Below are positions 8,404 to 17,646 of a stretch of DNA of 64,000 nucleotides, one piece after another; positions within the stretch are counted from its first letter, which is position 1; each line of letters opens with the position of its first letter. Source of the DNA: JBCKUK01 sp038924905. Lineage in GTDB: Bacteria > Pseudomonadota > Gammaproteobacteria > Burkholderiales > Methylophilaceae. Location of the stretch: positions 1 to 64,000 of the forward strand of contig JBCKUK010000004.1 of the NCBI GenBank assembly GCA_038924905.1. Direction: 5' to 3'. Below the pieces are notes generated by a model. It was not told where the DNA came from. It worked only from the letters and a program-made list of their open reading frames with translations, and ran no database searches. The translations under genes and the position numbers were made by a program.

Positions 8404-10619
8404 TACATAGGTTTTCCATCAATCATGCCTTTGACTAGGCCATGAACATCGGTTTCAAAGCCAGGGAAGCGCTCGTTAAAGTCGCGGGCAAATTGGAGAT
8501 AACTCACAATAATCTTGTTGAACCGCTCGCCCGGAATGAGTAGCGGAATGCCTGGCGGATAGGGGGTGAGCAGCACTGCGGTAATGCGGTCTTCCAGATC
8601 ATCAATCGGTAAACGATCAATCTCACGATGTGCCATTTTGGCAAAGGCATCGGTTGGCTTCATCGCCGGCACCATGTCTGAGAGATACATTTCCGTGGTC
8701 AGACGCGCCACATCATTTGCCTTGTAGACAGCATGAATTTGCGTGCATAGCTCTTTCAGGCCAATGCGCTCATAACGTGGCTGCTTGGTGATGAACTCTG
8801 GCAGCACTTTCCATAACGGCTGGTTTTTGTCGTAGTCGTCCTTGAATTGTTGCAACGCGGCTACCAGGGTATTCCAGCGGCCTTTGGTAATGCCGATGGT
8901 GAACATGATAAAGAACGAATAAAGCCCGGTCTTTTCAACAATAACGCCGTGTTCAGCTAGGTACTTGGTCACAATGGCGGCGGGAATACCAAATTCATCC
9001 GAGAAATCGCCCTCTACATCAAGTCCGGGTGTGATGATGGTGGCCTTGATGGGGTCCAGCATATTGAAGCCTTCAGCCAAGTCACCAAAGCCATGCCAGC
9101 GCTCACCGGTTTTTAGCATCCATGCGGCACGTTCTTCTATGCCCTCTTCCGAGAGATCATCCGGCCCCCAAACCTTAAACCACCAGTCTGTGCCCCACTC
9201 AACATCTACCTTGCGCATGGCGCGGCGAAAATCCAGGGCTTCCATAATGGATTCTTCTACCAAGGCAGTACCGCCAGGTGCTTCCATCATGGCGGCAGCT
9301 ACATCGCAGCTGGCAATGATGGCGTACTGCGGGCTGGTAGAGGTATGCATCAAATAAGCTTCATTGAATACATCGCGGTCAAGTCGGTGGTTTTCTGCGT
9401 CTTGCACCAAAATTTGCGAAGCCTGGCTCAAGCCCGCCAGCATCTTATGGGTGGATTGGGTGGAGAACACCATAGACTCCTTGCAGCGCGGACGATCCTC
9501 GCCTATGGCGTGATAATTCCCATAAAAGTCATGAAAGGTGGCGTGTGGTAGCCAGGCTTCATCAAAATGCAGGGTATCTATCTTACCGTCCAGCATTTCC
9601 TTGATTTCTTCCACGTTATACAGCACACCATCGTAGGTGGATTGCGTGATCGTCAGTATGCGTGGCTTGGCATTTTTATCGGTGGCAAAAGGGTTGGCTT
9701 CTATTTTTTTCTTGATGTTCTTCCATTCAAACTCTTTTTTGGGAATAGGCCCGATGATGCCAAAGTGATTGCGCGTGGGCATCAGGAACACTGGCACGGC
9801 ACCGGTCAAAATGATGGAGTGCAACACGGATTTATGGCAATTTCTGTCAACCACCACCACGTCGCCTGGCGCCACAGTCGAATTCCAGACGATTTTGTTG
9901 GAGGTAGATGTGCCGTTGGTCACAAAATATAAATGATCACAATTATAAATGCGGGCAGCATTGCGCTCGGATGCGGCGACCGGCCCGGTGTGGTCCAGTA
10001 GTTGACCGAGCTCATCTACCGAGTTGCAGACATCGGCGCGCAGCATATTTTCGCCAAAAAACTGGTGGAACATCTGGCCAACAGGAGACTTCAAAAATGC
10101 CACACCGCCAGAGTGCCCTGGGCAGTGCCAGGAGTAGGAACCATCCGCTGCGTAATGGATAAGGGCGCGGAAGAAGGGCGGCGGCAGACTGTCTAGATAG
10201 GTGCGAGCCTCGCGCAAAATATAACGGGCAACAAACTCCGGCGTATCTTCAAACATGTGAATAAAGCCATTAAGTTCGCGTAATATTTCGTTGGGGATGT
10301 GGCGCGAAGTACGGGTTTCGCCGTGCAGGAAAATAGGAATTTCTTCATTGCGGTAGCGTATTTCATCTACAAATTTACGCAGATTGTCCAGCGCATCTTG
10401 AGAGTCTTCAACGAATTCTTCGTCATCAATTGACAGAATAAAAGCTGAAGCGCGGCTTTGCTGCTGGGCAAACGAAGTTAAATCACCGTAACTGGTAACA
10501 CCCAATACTTCAAAACCTTCTTCTTCAATGGCTTTGGCGAGTACGCGGATGCCAAGACCTGAGGAATTCTCGGACCGAAAGTCTTCGTCGATGATTATGA
10601 CCGGGAATCTAAATTTCAT
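8376..10619 (-). CDS. Orn/Lys/Arg family decarboxylase
   Basis: A PLP-dependent (fold type I) basic amino-acid decarboxylase of 747 aa, the long form. A response-regulator-like wing domain fills about residues 1-130 (FPVIIIDEDF, AFILSIDDEEF). It is followed by the PLP domain with SWHCPGHSGGVAFLKSPVG, the cofactor Asp/His region LHFDEAWLPHATF and the Schiff-base lysine in FSTQSTHKMLAGLSQ, then a C-terminal domain. Substrate (arginine, lysine or ornithine) cannot be told from sequence by eye. The ATG at 10619 is preferred over an in-frame TTG at 10625. The product would generate a polyamine or its precursor. Confidence 0.9.
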   Translation of the reverse strand: MKFRFPVIIIDEDFRSENSSGLGIRVLAKAIEEEGFEVLGVTSYGDLTSFAQQQSRASAFILSIDDEEFVEDSQDALDNLRKFVDEIRYRNEEIPIFLHGETRTSRHIPNEILRELNGFIHMFEDTPEFVARYILREARTYLDSLPPPFFRALIHYAADGSYSWHCPGHSGGVAFLKSPVGQMFHQFFGENMLRADVCNSVDELGQLLDHTGPVAASERNAARIYNCDHLYFVTNGTSTSNKIVWNSTVAPGDVVVVDRNCHKSVLHSIILTGAVPVFLMPTRNHFGIIGPIPKKEFEWKNIKKKIEANPFATDKNAKPRILTITQSTYDGVLYNVEEIKEMLDGKIDTLHFDEAWLPHATFHDFYGNYHAIGEDRPRCKESMVFSTQSTHKMLAGLSQASQILVQDAENHRLDRDVFNEAYLMHTSTSPQYAIIASCDVAAAMMEAPGGTALVEESIMEALDFRRAMRKVDVEWGTDWWFKVWGPDDLSEEGIEERAAWMLKTGERWHGFGDLAEGFNMLDPIKATIITPGLDVEGDFSDEFGIPAAIVTKYLAEHGVIVEKTGLYSFFIMFTIGITKGRWNTLVAALQQFKDDYDKNQPLWKVLPEFITKQPRYERIGLKELCTQIHAVYKANDVARLTTEMYLSDMVPAMKPTDAFAKMAHREIDRLPIDDLEDRITAVLLTPYPPGIPLLIPGERFNKIIVSYLQFARDFNERFPGFETDVHGLVKGMIDGKPMYYVDCVAGK

Positions 10620-10632
10620 TTTCAACCTTTCA

Positions 10633-10786
10633 AGCCACAGAGGGCACAGAGCTCACAGAGAAAATCTAAGCAAGAAGAAAACAAACGCCCAAACAAAAAA
10701 ACTCCCCAGTTGAATATTGGCACAATGACTGATTATTTTTTATTTAGGTTTTGTAGTTCTCTGTGAGCTCTGTGCCCTCTGTGGCT
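10633..10786. repeat. inverted CACAGAG repeat unit, copy 4
   Basis: Arms at 10633-10665 and 10749-10786 are near-perfect inverted copies, each with three CACAGAG words spaced by two bases. About 83 bp separate them. This is the best preserved copy and fills the gap between dcd and the decarboxylase. Confidence 0.85.
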
Positions 10787-10794
10787 AAAATTTT

Positions 10795-11370
10795 TCAAAT
10801 CTTGGGTAGCGTTACGCCAACCTGCCCCTGGTACTTGCCGCCACGATCTTTGTAAGAAGTCTCGCACACATCGTCCGCGTCTGCTTCGAAGAATAGCACC
10901 TGCGCGCAGCCTTCGTTGGCATATATTTTTGCCGGTAGCGGCGTGGTGTTGCTGAATTCAAGCGTTACAAAGCCTTCCCACTCCGGCTCAAACGGCGTCA
11001 CATTAACAATAATGCCGCAGCGTGCGTAGGTAGATTTGCCGAGACAGATCGTCAGCACATTACGCGGAATGCGGAAGTATTCCACCGTGCGTGCTAAAGC
11101 GAAGGAGTTGGGCGGAATAATGCAGAAATCTGCATTGACCTCGACGAAGGAGGCAGGATCGAAATTCTTGGGATCAACAATGGTGCTGTTGATGTTGGTA
11201 AAAAGTTTGAATTCGCTGGAGCAGCGGATATCGTAGCCATAGCTCGACGTGCCGTATGACACCATGCGCTGACCATCAGCGGATTGTTTTACCTGGCCCG
11301 GCTCAAACGGCTCTATCATGCCGTGTTGTTCTGCCATGCGGCGTATCCATCTGTCAGATTTAATGCTCAT
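10795..11370 (-). CDS. dcd: dCTP deaminase
   Basis: Deaminates dCTP to dUTP, feeding dUMP to ThyA. It starts MSIKSDRWIRRMAEQHGMIEPF and carries the trimer/active-site blocks YGTSSYGYDIRC, GKSTYARCGIIVNVTPFEPEWEG, the catalytic Glu in FVTLEFSNTTPLP, and AQVLFFEADADD. At 191 aa it is close to the 193-aa E. coli enzyme. It follows zwf by three bases on the same strand and is probably co-transcribed with it. In many betaproteobacteria dcd sits beside apbC and metG, which here lie about 42 kb away. Confidence 0.95.
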   Translation of the reverse strand: MSIKSDRWIRRMAEQHGMIEPFEPGQVKQSADGQRMVSYGTSSYGYDIRCSSEFKLFTNINSTIVDPKNFDPASFVEVNADFCIIPPNSFALARTVEYFRIPRNVLTICLGKSTYARCGIIVNVTPFEPEWEGFVTLEFSNTTPLPAKIYANEGCAQVLFFEADADDVCETSYKDRGGKYQGQVGVTLPKI

Positions 11371-11373
11371 GCT

Positions 11374-12855
11374 TTAATGCCCATGTTTTTCTCCACCAAT
11401 TTCTATCGAATAGCGCCAGAATTGATCTTCACTTTCAAAAATCACCTGGCTGGCTTCAGGATCACGGCTGCCAGCAGGGTAAGTATGCACAGGAGATTTA
11501 TCTTTGGCCCATGCTTCAATCACAGGGTCTACTAGGCGCCAAGCGGCCTCAACCTCACGAATGTGCAGGTAATGCGATCGATCGCCTTCTATCAGGTTTA
11601 GAAGCAGCGATTCGTAAGCATCAATGGTTTCATCACTCTCCTGGCGTTGCGGTGCGTCCAGGCTGATAGTGCGAGTGGCAATATCCAGACCAGGTACTTT
11701 AGATTGCAATTCCATTTTGATGCATTCACGCGGTTGAATGGCCAGCATCAACCAGTTTTGCGCCAGCTCACCGTTACCAAGCAGCATGGGTGCTTTTTTG
11801 AAACGGATAGAAACTGTGGTGCTGCCTTCATGCAGGCGCTTTGCGGTGCGTATATAGAACGGCACACCCTGCCAGCGGGGGTTATCCACAAAGAACTTCA
11901 GGGCGGCATAGGTTTCCACCACACTTTCGTAGCCCAACTCTTCCAGATAGCCAGGCACCTGCTTGCCGTCGATAGTGCCTTTGCCATACTGGGCGCGGAA
12001 AGCGTGATGTTTTAAGTCATTCAACGGAATCGGCTTGATGGCTTGCAGCACTTTTATTTTCTCGTCGCGCATACTCTCCTGGCTCAAATCTTCAGGTTGC
12101 TCCATCGCTGTTAACACCATGGTTTGCAGCAAATGGCTTTGTATCATGTCGCGCAGCGCGCCAGTGCCGTCGTAGAACTGGGTGCGCTCACCCACGCCTA
12201 GCGTTTCGTTGTTGGTGATTTGCACATGGTCAATGTATTGGTTGTTCCAGATTGGATCCAGCAAGGTATTTGTGAAGCGCGTGAGCATGATGTTTTGCAG
12301 TGCAGATTTACCCAGGTAATGGTCAATGCGGTAAATCTGGCTTTCATCCAGGTGCTCGGTAATGGCGGTTTGTAGGGCTTTTGCGCTTTCCAAATTGGTA
12401 CCGAATGGTTTTTCAATCACTACACGGCGCCAGCCTTTTTCCTGATTTACCAAGTCAACTCCGGCCAGTTGATCCACAATATTTGAAAAATCGACAGGCC
12501 GCACCGACAGGAAAAAAGCCATATTTTGCGGAAACACGGCAGCATCAGATAGTGTTTTTTCCAGGCGCTGAAACGCATTCGGGTCGTCCGGCGGGTTGCC
12601 GTGGTAATGATTACGCGCAATAAAGCGCTTGAATACGGTTTGGTCATAGCCTTTGGGAAACTTGGCATCCAGCATACCTCTAATTTCAGCTTGCCAATCT
12701 TCGCGGGAAACGTGGCCGCGGCCCACTGACAGAATCGCCATTTTCTCAGGTAGGCGACCTGCTTGATCTAAACGAAAAAGCCCGGGGATGAGCTTGATGC
12801 GTGAAAGATTGCCACTAGCACCAAAGAGTACGAAGGTATTGTCTCGTGCATTCAT
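11374..12855 (-). CDS. zwf: glucose-6-phosphate dehydrogenase
   Basis: Oxidises glucose-6-phosphate to 6-phosphogluconolactone with NAD(P)+. The N-terminal dinucleotide motif is FVLFGASGNLSRIKLIPGLF, and the substrate/catalytic signature is YRIDHYLGKSALQNIM. Further blocks are VIEKPFG and VPFYIRTAKRL. Length is 493 aa, normal. Together with pgl (15026) and gnd (13013) it gives a complete oxidative pentose-phosphate branch; in RuMP-cycle methylotrophs these genes also drive formaldehyde oxidation, but no RuMP enzyme is in the window. A hairpin at 12922-12953 separates it from gnd. Confidence 0.96.
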   Translation of the reverse strand: MNARDNTFVLFGASGNLSRIKLIPGLFRLDQAGRLPEKMAILSVGRGHVSREDWQAEIRGMLDAKFPKGYDQTVFKRFIARNHYHGNPPDDPNAFQRLEKTLSDAAVFPQNMAFFLSVRPVDFSNIVDQLAGVDLVNQEKGWRRVVIEKPFGTNLESAKALQTAITEHLDESQIYRIDHYLGKSALQNIMLTRFTNTLLDPIWNNQYIDHVQITNNETLGVGERTQFYDGTGALRDMIQSHLLQTMVLTAMEQPEDLSQESMRDEKIKVLQAIKPIPLNDLKHHAFRAQYGKGTIDGKQVPGYLEELGYESVVETYAALKFFVDNPRWQGVPFYIRTAKRLHEGSTTVSIRFKKAPMLLGNGELAQNWLMLAIQPRECIKMELQSKVPGLDIATRTISLDAPQRQESDETIDAYESLLLNLIEGDRSHYLHIREVEAAWRLVDPVIEAWAKDKSPVHTYPAGSRDPEASQVIFESEDQFWRYSIEIGGEKHGH

Positions 12856-12921
12856 GATTGCCAGCCTTTCATAAATACTGATATTGACTAATTTTAAATC
12901 AGCCTGGGCTTATAAGAAATA

Positions 12922-12953
12922 TTCCCCTTTAAATACTGGTACTTAAAGGGGAA
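12922..12953 (-). terminator. hairpin terminator after gnd
   Basis: An 11-bp perfect stem (TTCCCCTTTAA with TTAAAGGGGAA, loop about 10 nt), read on the minus strand after gnd and followed by TATTTCTT. It probably limits read-through from gnd into zwf. Confidence 0.6.
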
Positions 12954-13012
12954 ATTGTTGTTTGCAATTAAGCAGCAAGGGTTGGTTTGCGTGGGGCTTA
13001 AAAGCGCTAGCG

Positions 13013-13930
13013 TTACTTGCCCACGGCTGATTTAATCACATGGCCGCCAAAGGCATTACGCATGGTTGACAGTATCTTGTGGCTGTAGCCATCATTATCC
13101 TGGCTGGCAAAGCGCATCTGCAACGCCAGGGTCAGCACCGGAGCTGCTACACCTTGCTCTACGGCTTCTACAACTGTCCAGCGGCCTTCACCAGAATCGG
13201 CCACATAAGGGGAAACATGTTCAAGGTCCTGATCTTCTTTTAATGCTTCTGCCGTCAAATCCAGTAGCCAGCTGCGGACGACGGAACCATGACGCCATAG
13301 TTCGGTGATTTGCGCCAGATCAAGATTGAATTCCTTTTTGCCTTTCAGCAAGTCCAGGCCTTCTGCCATGGCTTGCATCATGCCGTATTCAATGCCGTTG
13401 TGGAGCATTTTGGTGAAATGGCCAGAGCCAATCGGGCCAACGTGTGCCCAGCCTCGTTCATGTGACGGCGCTAATGCTTTAAGTACAGGCTCTACGGCCT
13501 TGGCCACTTCCTTGGTAGCGCCTACCATCAGGCAGTAGCCGTCATTAAGACCCCAGATACCGCCAGAAGTACCTGCATCCATAAAGCCGATACCGTGTTC
13601 GGCCAGCATGGCACCGCGGCGTTGACTGTGTTTGTAGTTGGAGTTGCCGCCATCGACGATAATGTCGCCTTTGCTCAGCAGCGGCACCAGGTCTTTAATT
13701 TGATTTTCGGTGATATCACCTGCTGGCAGCATGAGCCAGATAATACGCTGACCAGAAAGCTTGTTTACAGCATCTTCTACCGAAGTTGCAGGAATCAAGC
13801 CATCATTTGCTGCGTGTAGCTCCACTGCGTCGGTGCTGCTGTCATAGCCAACCACTTTAATACCGCTGCGTAAAAGGCGTGTGGCCATATTGCCACCCAT
13901 TTTGCCCAAGCCAATCATTGCTATTTTCAT
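13013..13930 (-). CDS. gnd: 6-phosphogluconate dehydrogenase, short form
   Basis: Oxidatively decarboxylates 6-phosphogluconate to ribulose-5-phosphate. The Rossmann motif is MIGLGKMGGNMATRLL, substrate-binding GTSGGIWGLNDGYCLMVGA, and the catalytic Lys/Asn region GSGHFTKMLHNGIEYGMMQA. At 305 aa it belongs to the short class (about 300 aa, GndA/YqeC-like), many members of which are NAD+-dependent, unlike the 470-aa NADP+ enzyme. It lies upstream of zwf on the same strand with a hairpin between. Confidence 0.93.
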   Translation of the reverse strand: MKIAMIGLGKMGGNMATRLLRSGIKVVGYDSSTDAVELHAANDGLIPATSVEDAVNKLSGQRIIWLMLPAGDITENQIKDLVPLLSKGDIIVDGGNSNYKHSQRRGAMLAEHGIGFMDAGTSGGIWGLNDGYCLMVGATKEVAKAVEPVLKALAPSHERGWAHVGPIGSGHFTKMLHNGIEYGMMQAMAEGLDLLKGKKEFNLDLAQITELWRHGSVVRSWLLDLTAEALKEDQDLEHVSPYVADSGEGRWTVVEAVEQGVAAPVLTLALQMRFASQDNDGYSHKILSTMRNAFGGHVIKSAVGK

Positions 13931-14055
13931 TGCATTTTCCTTGATGAGGATTGATAGTCCATCGCTCTATTGTGTAGCGTGATGGGGTAGTTAAAAGTAA
14001 GCCAAATTATAGCGTAAAGGTAGCTTGTTCACGCAAGATTCACACTGGTCAAGCT

Positions 14056-14847
14056 TCAGTGGTGGCTCTCGGCCGAGGCACCATCCGATGCCATGTCGAG
14101 ATCGCCCTGACCCAGTCGCCGATGAAATAACTCCAACAACAGCGTCCAGCTTTGCAGCGCAAGTGCGGGGTCATAACGCGGGCCTTCATCACGCATGAAG
14201 GCATGTTGGCCGTTAACTTCATGCCAGGTAAAACGGGCGCCCACTTCTTCCAGCCTGGCCTTGACTATATTTCGGCCTTCGAGTGGCACATGCGGATCCT
14301 GGCGCCCCCAGATGTGCAGTAATTCACCCTTGATTTCACCCGCTCTTTCCAGCGAATCATCGTTCTGGCCCAGTCCCAGACTTTTTTTGTGTAGATCAGT
14401 TGCATAAAAGCAGGTTGTTGCCAGCACGTCCGGATTCATCGCCGCCCTGAATGCCAGATGGCCGCCGATACAGATACCCATTACACCCAGACGTCCAGTG
14501 CAATCTTCACGTGATTTCAAATAATCGAGCACTGCACGCGCATCACTATCATAGGCAGAAATTTCCTTGGCGATCTTGTATGCATTGCCTTTGGCCGCGT
14601 CTTCATCATCATAGGCAAGCACCGTTCCTGCGGGCTCCATCTCGTGATAAATCTCGGGGCAGGCGACAATAAAGCCATGGCCGGCAAGTATTGCCGCAGT
14701 ACGACGAATAGGGCCTGTTACCTGGAATATTTCAGAGAACATCAGGATTCCAGGATAACGTCCTGGCGCCACCGGGCGGAAAATATGCGCGCGCATCGCT
14801 CCAGTAGGCGTGGTAAGGTCAGCAATCTCACCATCTTTAATGATCAT
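14056..14847 (-). CDS. dienelactone hydrolase family protein
   Basis: A 263-aa cytoplasmic alpha/beta hydrolase. The nucleophile elbow is GVMGICIGGHLAF, with Cys in place of Ser as in dienelactone hydrolases. The acid is likely Asp in WGRQDPHVPLEGR and the base His in VNGQHAFMRDEGPRYD. No signal peptide. The true substrate is unknown; homologues occur widely and are not limited to aromatic degradation. It lies upstream of gnd on the same strand with a gap of about 125 bp. Confidence 0.88.
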   Translation of the reverse strand: MIIKDGEIADLTTPTGAMRAHIFRPVAPGRYPGILMFSEIFQVTGPIRRTAAILAGHGFIVACPEIYHEMEPAGTVLAYDDEDAAKGNAYKIAKEISAYDSDARAVLDYLKSREDCTGRLGVMGICIGGHLAFRAAMNPDVLATTCFYATDLHKKSLGLGQNDDSLERAGEIKGELLHIWGRQDPHVPLEGRNIVKARLEEVGARFTWHEVNGQHAFMRDEGPRYDPALALQSWTLLLELFHRRLGQGDLDMASDGASAESHH

Positions 14848-14948
14848 TTTCTTATCCTTTTAGATGGGCGTCTATGTTAATGCAACACGAGGGGCTGCAC
14901 AATAATATGATACGAAAAAGAGGGTTTTTCGTCGCTTGAGTGTTGGGC

Positions 14949-14954
14949 TATAAT
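14949..14954 (+). promoter_or_regulatory. candidate -10 box upstream of pgl
   Basis: A consensus TATAAT lies 72 bp before pgl. The region about 17 bp upstream is T-rich without a clear -35 hexamer. A short CGAAAAA/TTTTTCG hairpin at 14913-14931 precedes it. Confidence 0.35.
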
Positions 14955-15025
14955 AGCGCCGCAACTTAAGGTAGCAACTCACCGGAATTGCTATTCCGTC
15001 AATTCACATTACAACTTAAAACAAC

Positions 15026-15712
15026 ATGCAGACCCAAATTATCCACTGGCAACATTACACGAACATTTCATCACTACAACATGCGGCACGTGACGCTATT
15101 GTGCAATCTGCTGCCCAAGCCATTGCTAAACGCGGCCGTTTCTTGATCGTACTGGCTGGGGGAACCACTCCCCGTGCCATCTACCACTTGCTGCGGGAAG
15201 CGCAAACAGATTGGTCCAAATGGCATATCTATTATAACGATGACCGTTGCCTGCCGCGTGATCATGCTGACCGCAATAGCTTGATGGTCGAACAAATCTG
15301 GCTTAGTCATGTCAGCATCCCCAGGCAGCAGATTCACGATATCCCGACCGAGCTTGGTCCGGTGGAAGGCGCAGCTGCCTATAATAAAACCTTGTCCGGA
15401 CTAGGCGATTTCGATCTCGTCATTCTTGGTGTTGGCGAAGATGGTCATACCGCGAGCCTTTTCCCGGGCATGACTTGGGATGATACGGCGGATGTAATCC
15501 CGGTGTTTGATGCGCCCAAGCCGCCAGCCGAGCGTGTTTCCATGTCGGCGCATCGGCTAAGCGCAGCACATAAGGTTCTGTTTTTAGTAAGCGATGCAAG
15601 CAAGCAGCAGGCTGTGGATGATTGGCGGGCAGGGGTGGCAATTCCGGCGAGCGCCATCAAGCCTGAAAATGGCGTGGATGTTTATTGTTGCGAGGTGAAC
15701 ATCGCTGCGTAG
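15026..15712 (+). CDS. pgl: 6-phosphogluconolactonase
   Basis: Hydrolyses 6-phosphogluconolactone, linking Zwf to Gnd. Typical SOL/DevB-type blocks are seen: FLIVLAGGTTPRAIYHLL, WHIYYNDDRCLPRDHADRNS and FDLVILGVGEDGHTASLFPG. Length is 228 aa, normal. It is the only plus-strand gene of the pentose-phosphate group. A CCCTCTCC...GGGAGAGGG repeat follows at about 15724-15767. Confidence 0.93.
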   Translation: MQTQIIHWQHYTNISSLQHAARDAIVQSAAQAIAKRGRFLIVLAGGTTPRAIYHLLREAQTDWSKWHIYYNDDRCLPRDHADRNSLMVEQIWLSHVSIPRQQIHDIPTELGPVEGAAAYNKTLSGLGDFDLVILGVGEDGHTASLFPGMTWDDTADVIPVFDAPKPPAERVSMSAHRLSAAHKVLFLVSDASKQQAVDDWRAGVAIPASAIKPENGVDVYCCEVNIAA

Positions 15713-15723
15713 CAGTGACCTTT

Positions 15724-15767
15724 GATTCCCTCTCCTCGCGGGAGAGGGTTAGAGTGAGGGTGATTTT
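15724..15767. repeat. CCCTCTCC/GGGAGAGGG palindromic repeat
   Basis: A short hairpin CCCTCTCCTCGCGGGAGAGGG followed by a GTGAGGG tail, after pgl. Related sequence occurs inside metG (56461-56496) and inside aroA (62686-62783). Confidence 0.72.
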
Positions 15768-15816
15768 GGTGTATGTCGGTCTCGCCCGACAGTCGACCCT
15801 ATTTCTTTTGCTTAGC

Positions 15817-17096
15817 TGTATAGACCGCACACATAGGTAACACCTGTTCGGAGACATGGGTAACACATAAACTTCATTTCTTTGCAGCTCTCAAGTCTAA
15901 CTGACCGAAACGAGGGTGGCAGAAATAAAGATGATACAGCCCATCCTGGTCATGGGTATGTCGGATAGCGATATCCAGCCCATTCAGTGCTTTGGGCACT
16001 TTCCACTTTTGCCCAAATGCAACCATGGCTCCATTCCAGCCCACACGTACCACATGATCGTCAGACCCATACTCAATCGCAGGTAACTGCTCCGGAAACA
16101 CGCGCCTGCTTGGCTGGTAACGTGTTGCCGGCACTGATAGTTGTAATGCCTCATGCGGACGTTCATGGTTATAGCAATGCCGCCAATGACTTAACGCACG
16201 CTGCAACTGCTCCCTATCAGCAAGCCCCATCAGGTTTAATACCTCACGCCCCAGGCTGCGATGGAAGCGCTCATCCTTACCATTGGTTTGGGGATGATAG
16301 GGGCGGCTGTGACTCACACGAATCCCTAAACGGACTAACCACACCGAGAAGGTTGACAGCCCATGACTAGGCTCACGGGGAGAACCCCAGGGTGGGCCGT
16401 TGTCGGCATTGATGCGTATAGGTAATCCATAGCGTCGGAAGGTATCGGTAAAGATGGGTTGTATGTCTTGTGTACGCTGGCCAGAGCAGGCATGCAATAC
16501 CAGGTTGTAACGTGAATAATCGTCCAGCACGGTCAGTGGGTGACATACACCGCGTGCGATATGCACCGGGCTCTTGAAATCTATTTGCCAAAGCTGATTG
16601 GGTGCTTCATGTTCAAAGCGATGATAACGCGTTTGCCGACCATCGCCCTCCGGCAATCCCAGTTGCCCATGTCGCCGCAGGATTTCGGTCACGGTGCTGG
16701 CAACTGGAATAGACGATAAGCCAAGGTCGTTAAGTCGCCTGGCTAGTTTACGTCCACCCAGGCCGGATGTTCATGGCGCAGCTTGAGCACCAGATGCTCG
16801 ATGCCAGCCAGCGTGCGGTGAGGGCTGGATAGCGGACGACGGGAACAGTTCGTCAGTGCATTCACGCCACCCCCTGCATAGCGCCCCAACCATTTATAGC
16901 CGGTCTTGGCGCTGATACCAAAGCATAGGCAGAGGTATCTGATATTGCATCCTTCTTGCTGCGCCATCACTACAAAATCACGGCGCAGTTGATCAACGCT
17001 TGTCTCATTCCAAGGCATGGCACTCTCCCGTTTAATATTAATGAGAGTGTTACCCATGTCTCCGAACAGGTGTTACCTATGTGTGCGGTCTATACA
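15817..17096 (-). mobile_element. IS481-family-like insertion sequence
   Basis: A 1280-bp element. Positions 15817-15866 and 17047-17096 are perfect 50-bp inverted repeats beginning TGTATAGACC. The flanks CTTAGC (15811-15816) and CTCAGC (17097-17102) form a likely 6-bp target duplication with one mismatch. Beyond them both flanks carry an inverted TTCTTTTG/CAAAAGAA, so insertion was into an older repeat. It carries one transposase gene, frameshifted. Confidence 0.9.
15874..17015 (-). pseudogene. IS481-family-like transposase, frameshifted
   Basis: The N-terminal part starts at the ATG at 17015 (MPWNETSVDQLRRDF, with GGGAGAG upstream). It contains a helix-turn-helix (LCFGISAKTGYKWLGRY) and reads to HPAW at about 16758, where the frame shifts by one base. 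A -1 step restores GGRKLARRLNDLGLSS and the rest. The DDE catalytic residues are all present: Asp in LWQIDFKSP, Asp in INADNGPPW, Glu in NGKDERFHRSLGREVL. The simplest explanation is loss of one G from a GGGG run. No canonical slippery heptamer is visible, so programmed frameshifting is less likely. Ends and catalytic residues are intact, so the loss looks recent. Confidence 0.85.
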
Positions 17097-17460
17097 CTCA
17101 GCCAAAAGAAAGAAGCCAAAGAAAAGGCTGCCCCGCTGCCGCTTCACTTCCCCTGCGCTGCCTTGCCTCATCTGGGGCGGCTTTGTCGTCAAGGTCGCGA
17201 CGAAGGAGCGGGCACTTGACGGGCATACCCTTCACGGGCACGCAACTCAGCCTGGTAGCTTGCAAACCCCGCAAGCTACTGCGGAACTTCAAACAGTGCG
17301 CGCCGCTTATCCCAGCTGACGCTCGATGTACAGGCGTGGCACAGGGGAGTGAAAAGCCGTAAAGTCGTCATTCCGGGCAAGCGAAGCGTGACCGGGAATC
17401 CAGCTTGCGTAGGTTGGGCTTCATTTTTAAGCCCAACAATCGAGTATTCAATATGCCGGC
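17097..17460. repeat. repeat-rich gap with relic elements
   Basis: No gene is seen here. It holds a CCAAAAGAAAG motif, a GGGCACTTGACGGGCATACC region related to one at about 52790-52840, a palindrome around 17367-17404 with ATTCCGGG and CCGGGAAT arms, and a GTTGGGCTT/AAGCCCAAC hairpin at about 17413-17437. It looks like stacked repeat relics downstream of the IS. Confidence 0.6.
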
Positions 17461-17646
17461 TATCCCGACGGTTTGCTTCTCTTAGGGGCTAGTTTCGCAC
17501 TGTTAGCGCGCATGTAAAGCGTCAAAATCCTCCCGTTTTCCTAGATTACTATCACGCAAGCTTCACCGTTATTGAGTTTAACTGTCATTGGCACGGGATA
17601 TGCTGCATATCGTTCGTAGTCGTCTTTAATGATAGGAGGTAATACC

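Noticed and set aside
16743..16770. Programmed -1 frameshift in the IS transposase
   Set aside because: No slippery heptamer or downstream stimulator is evident, and one missing G in a G-run explains it more simply.
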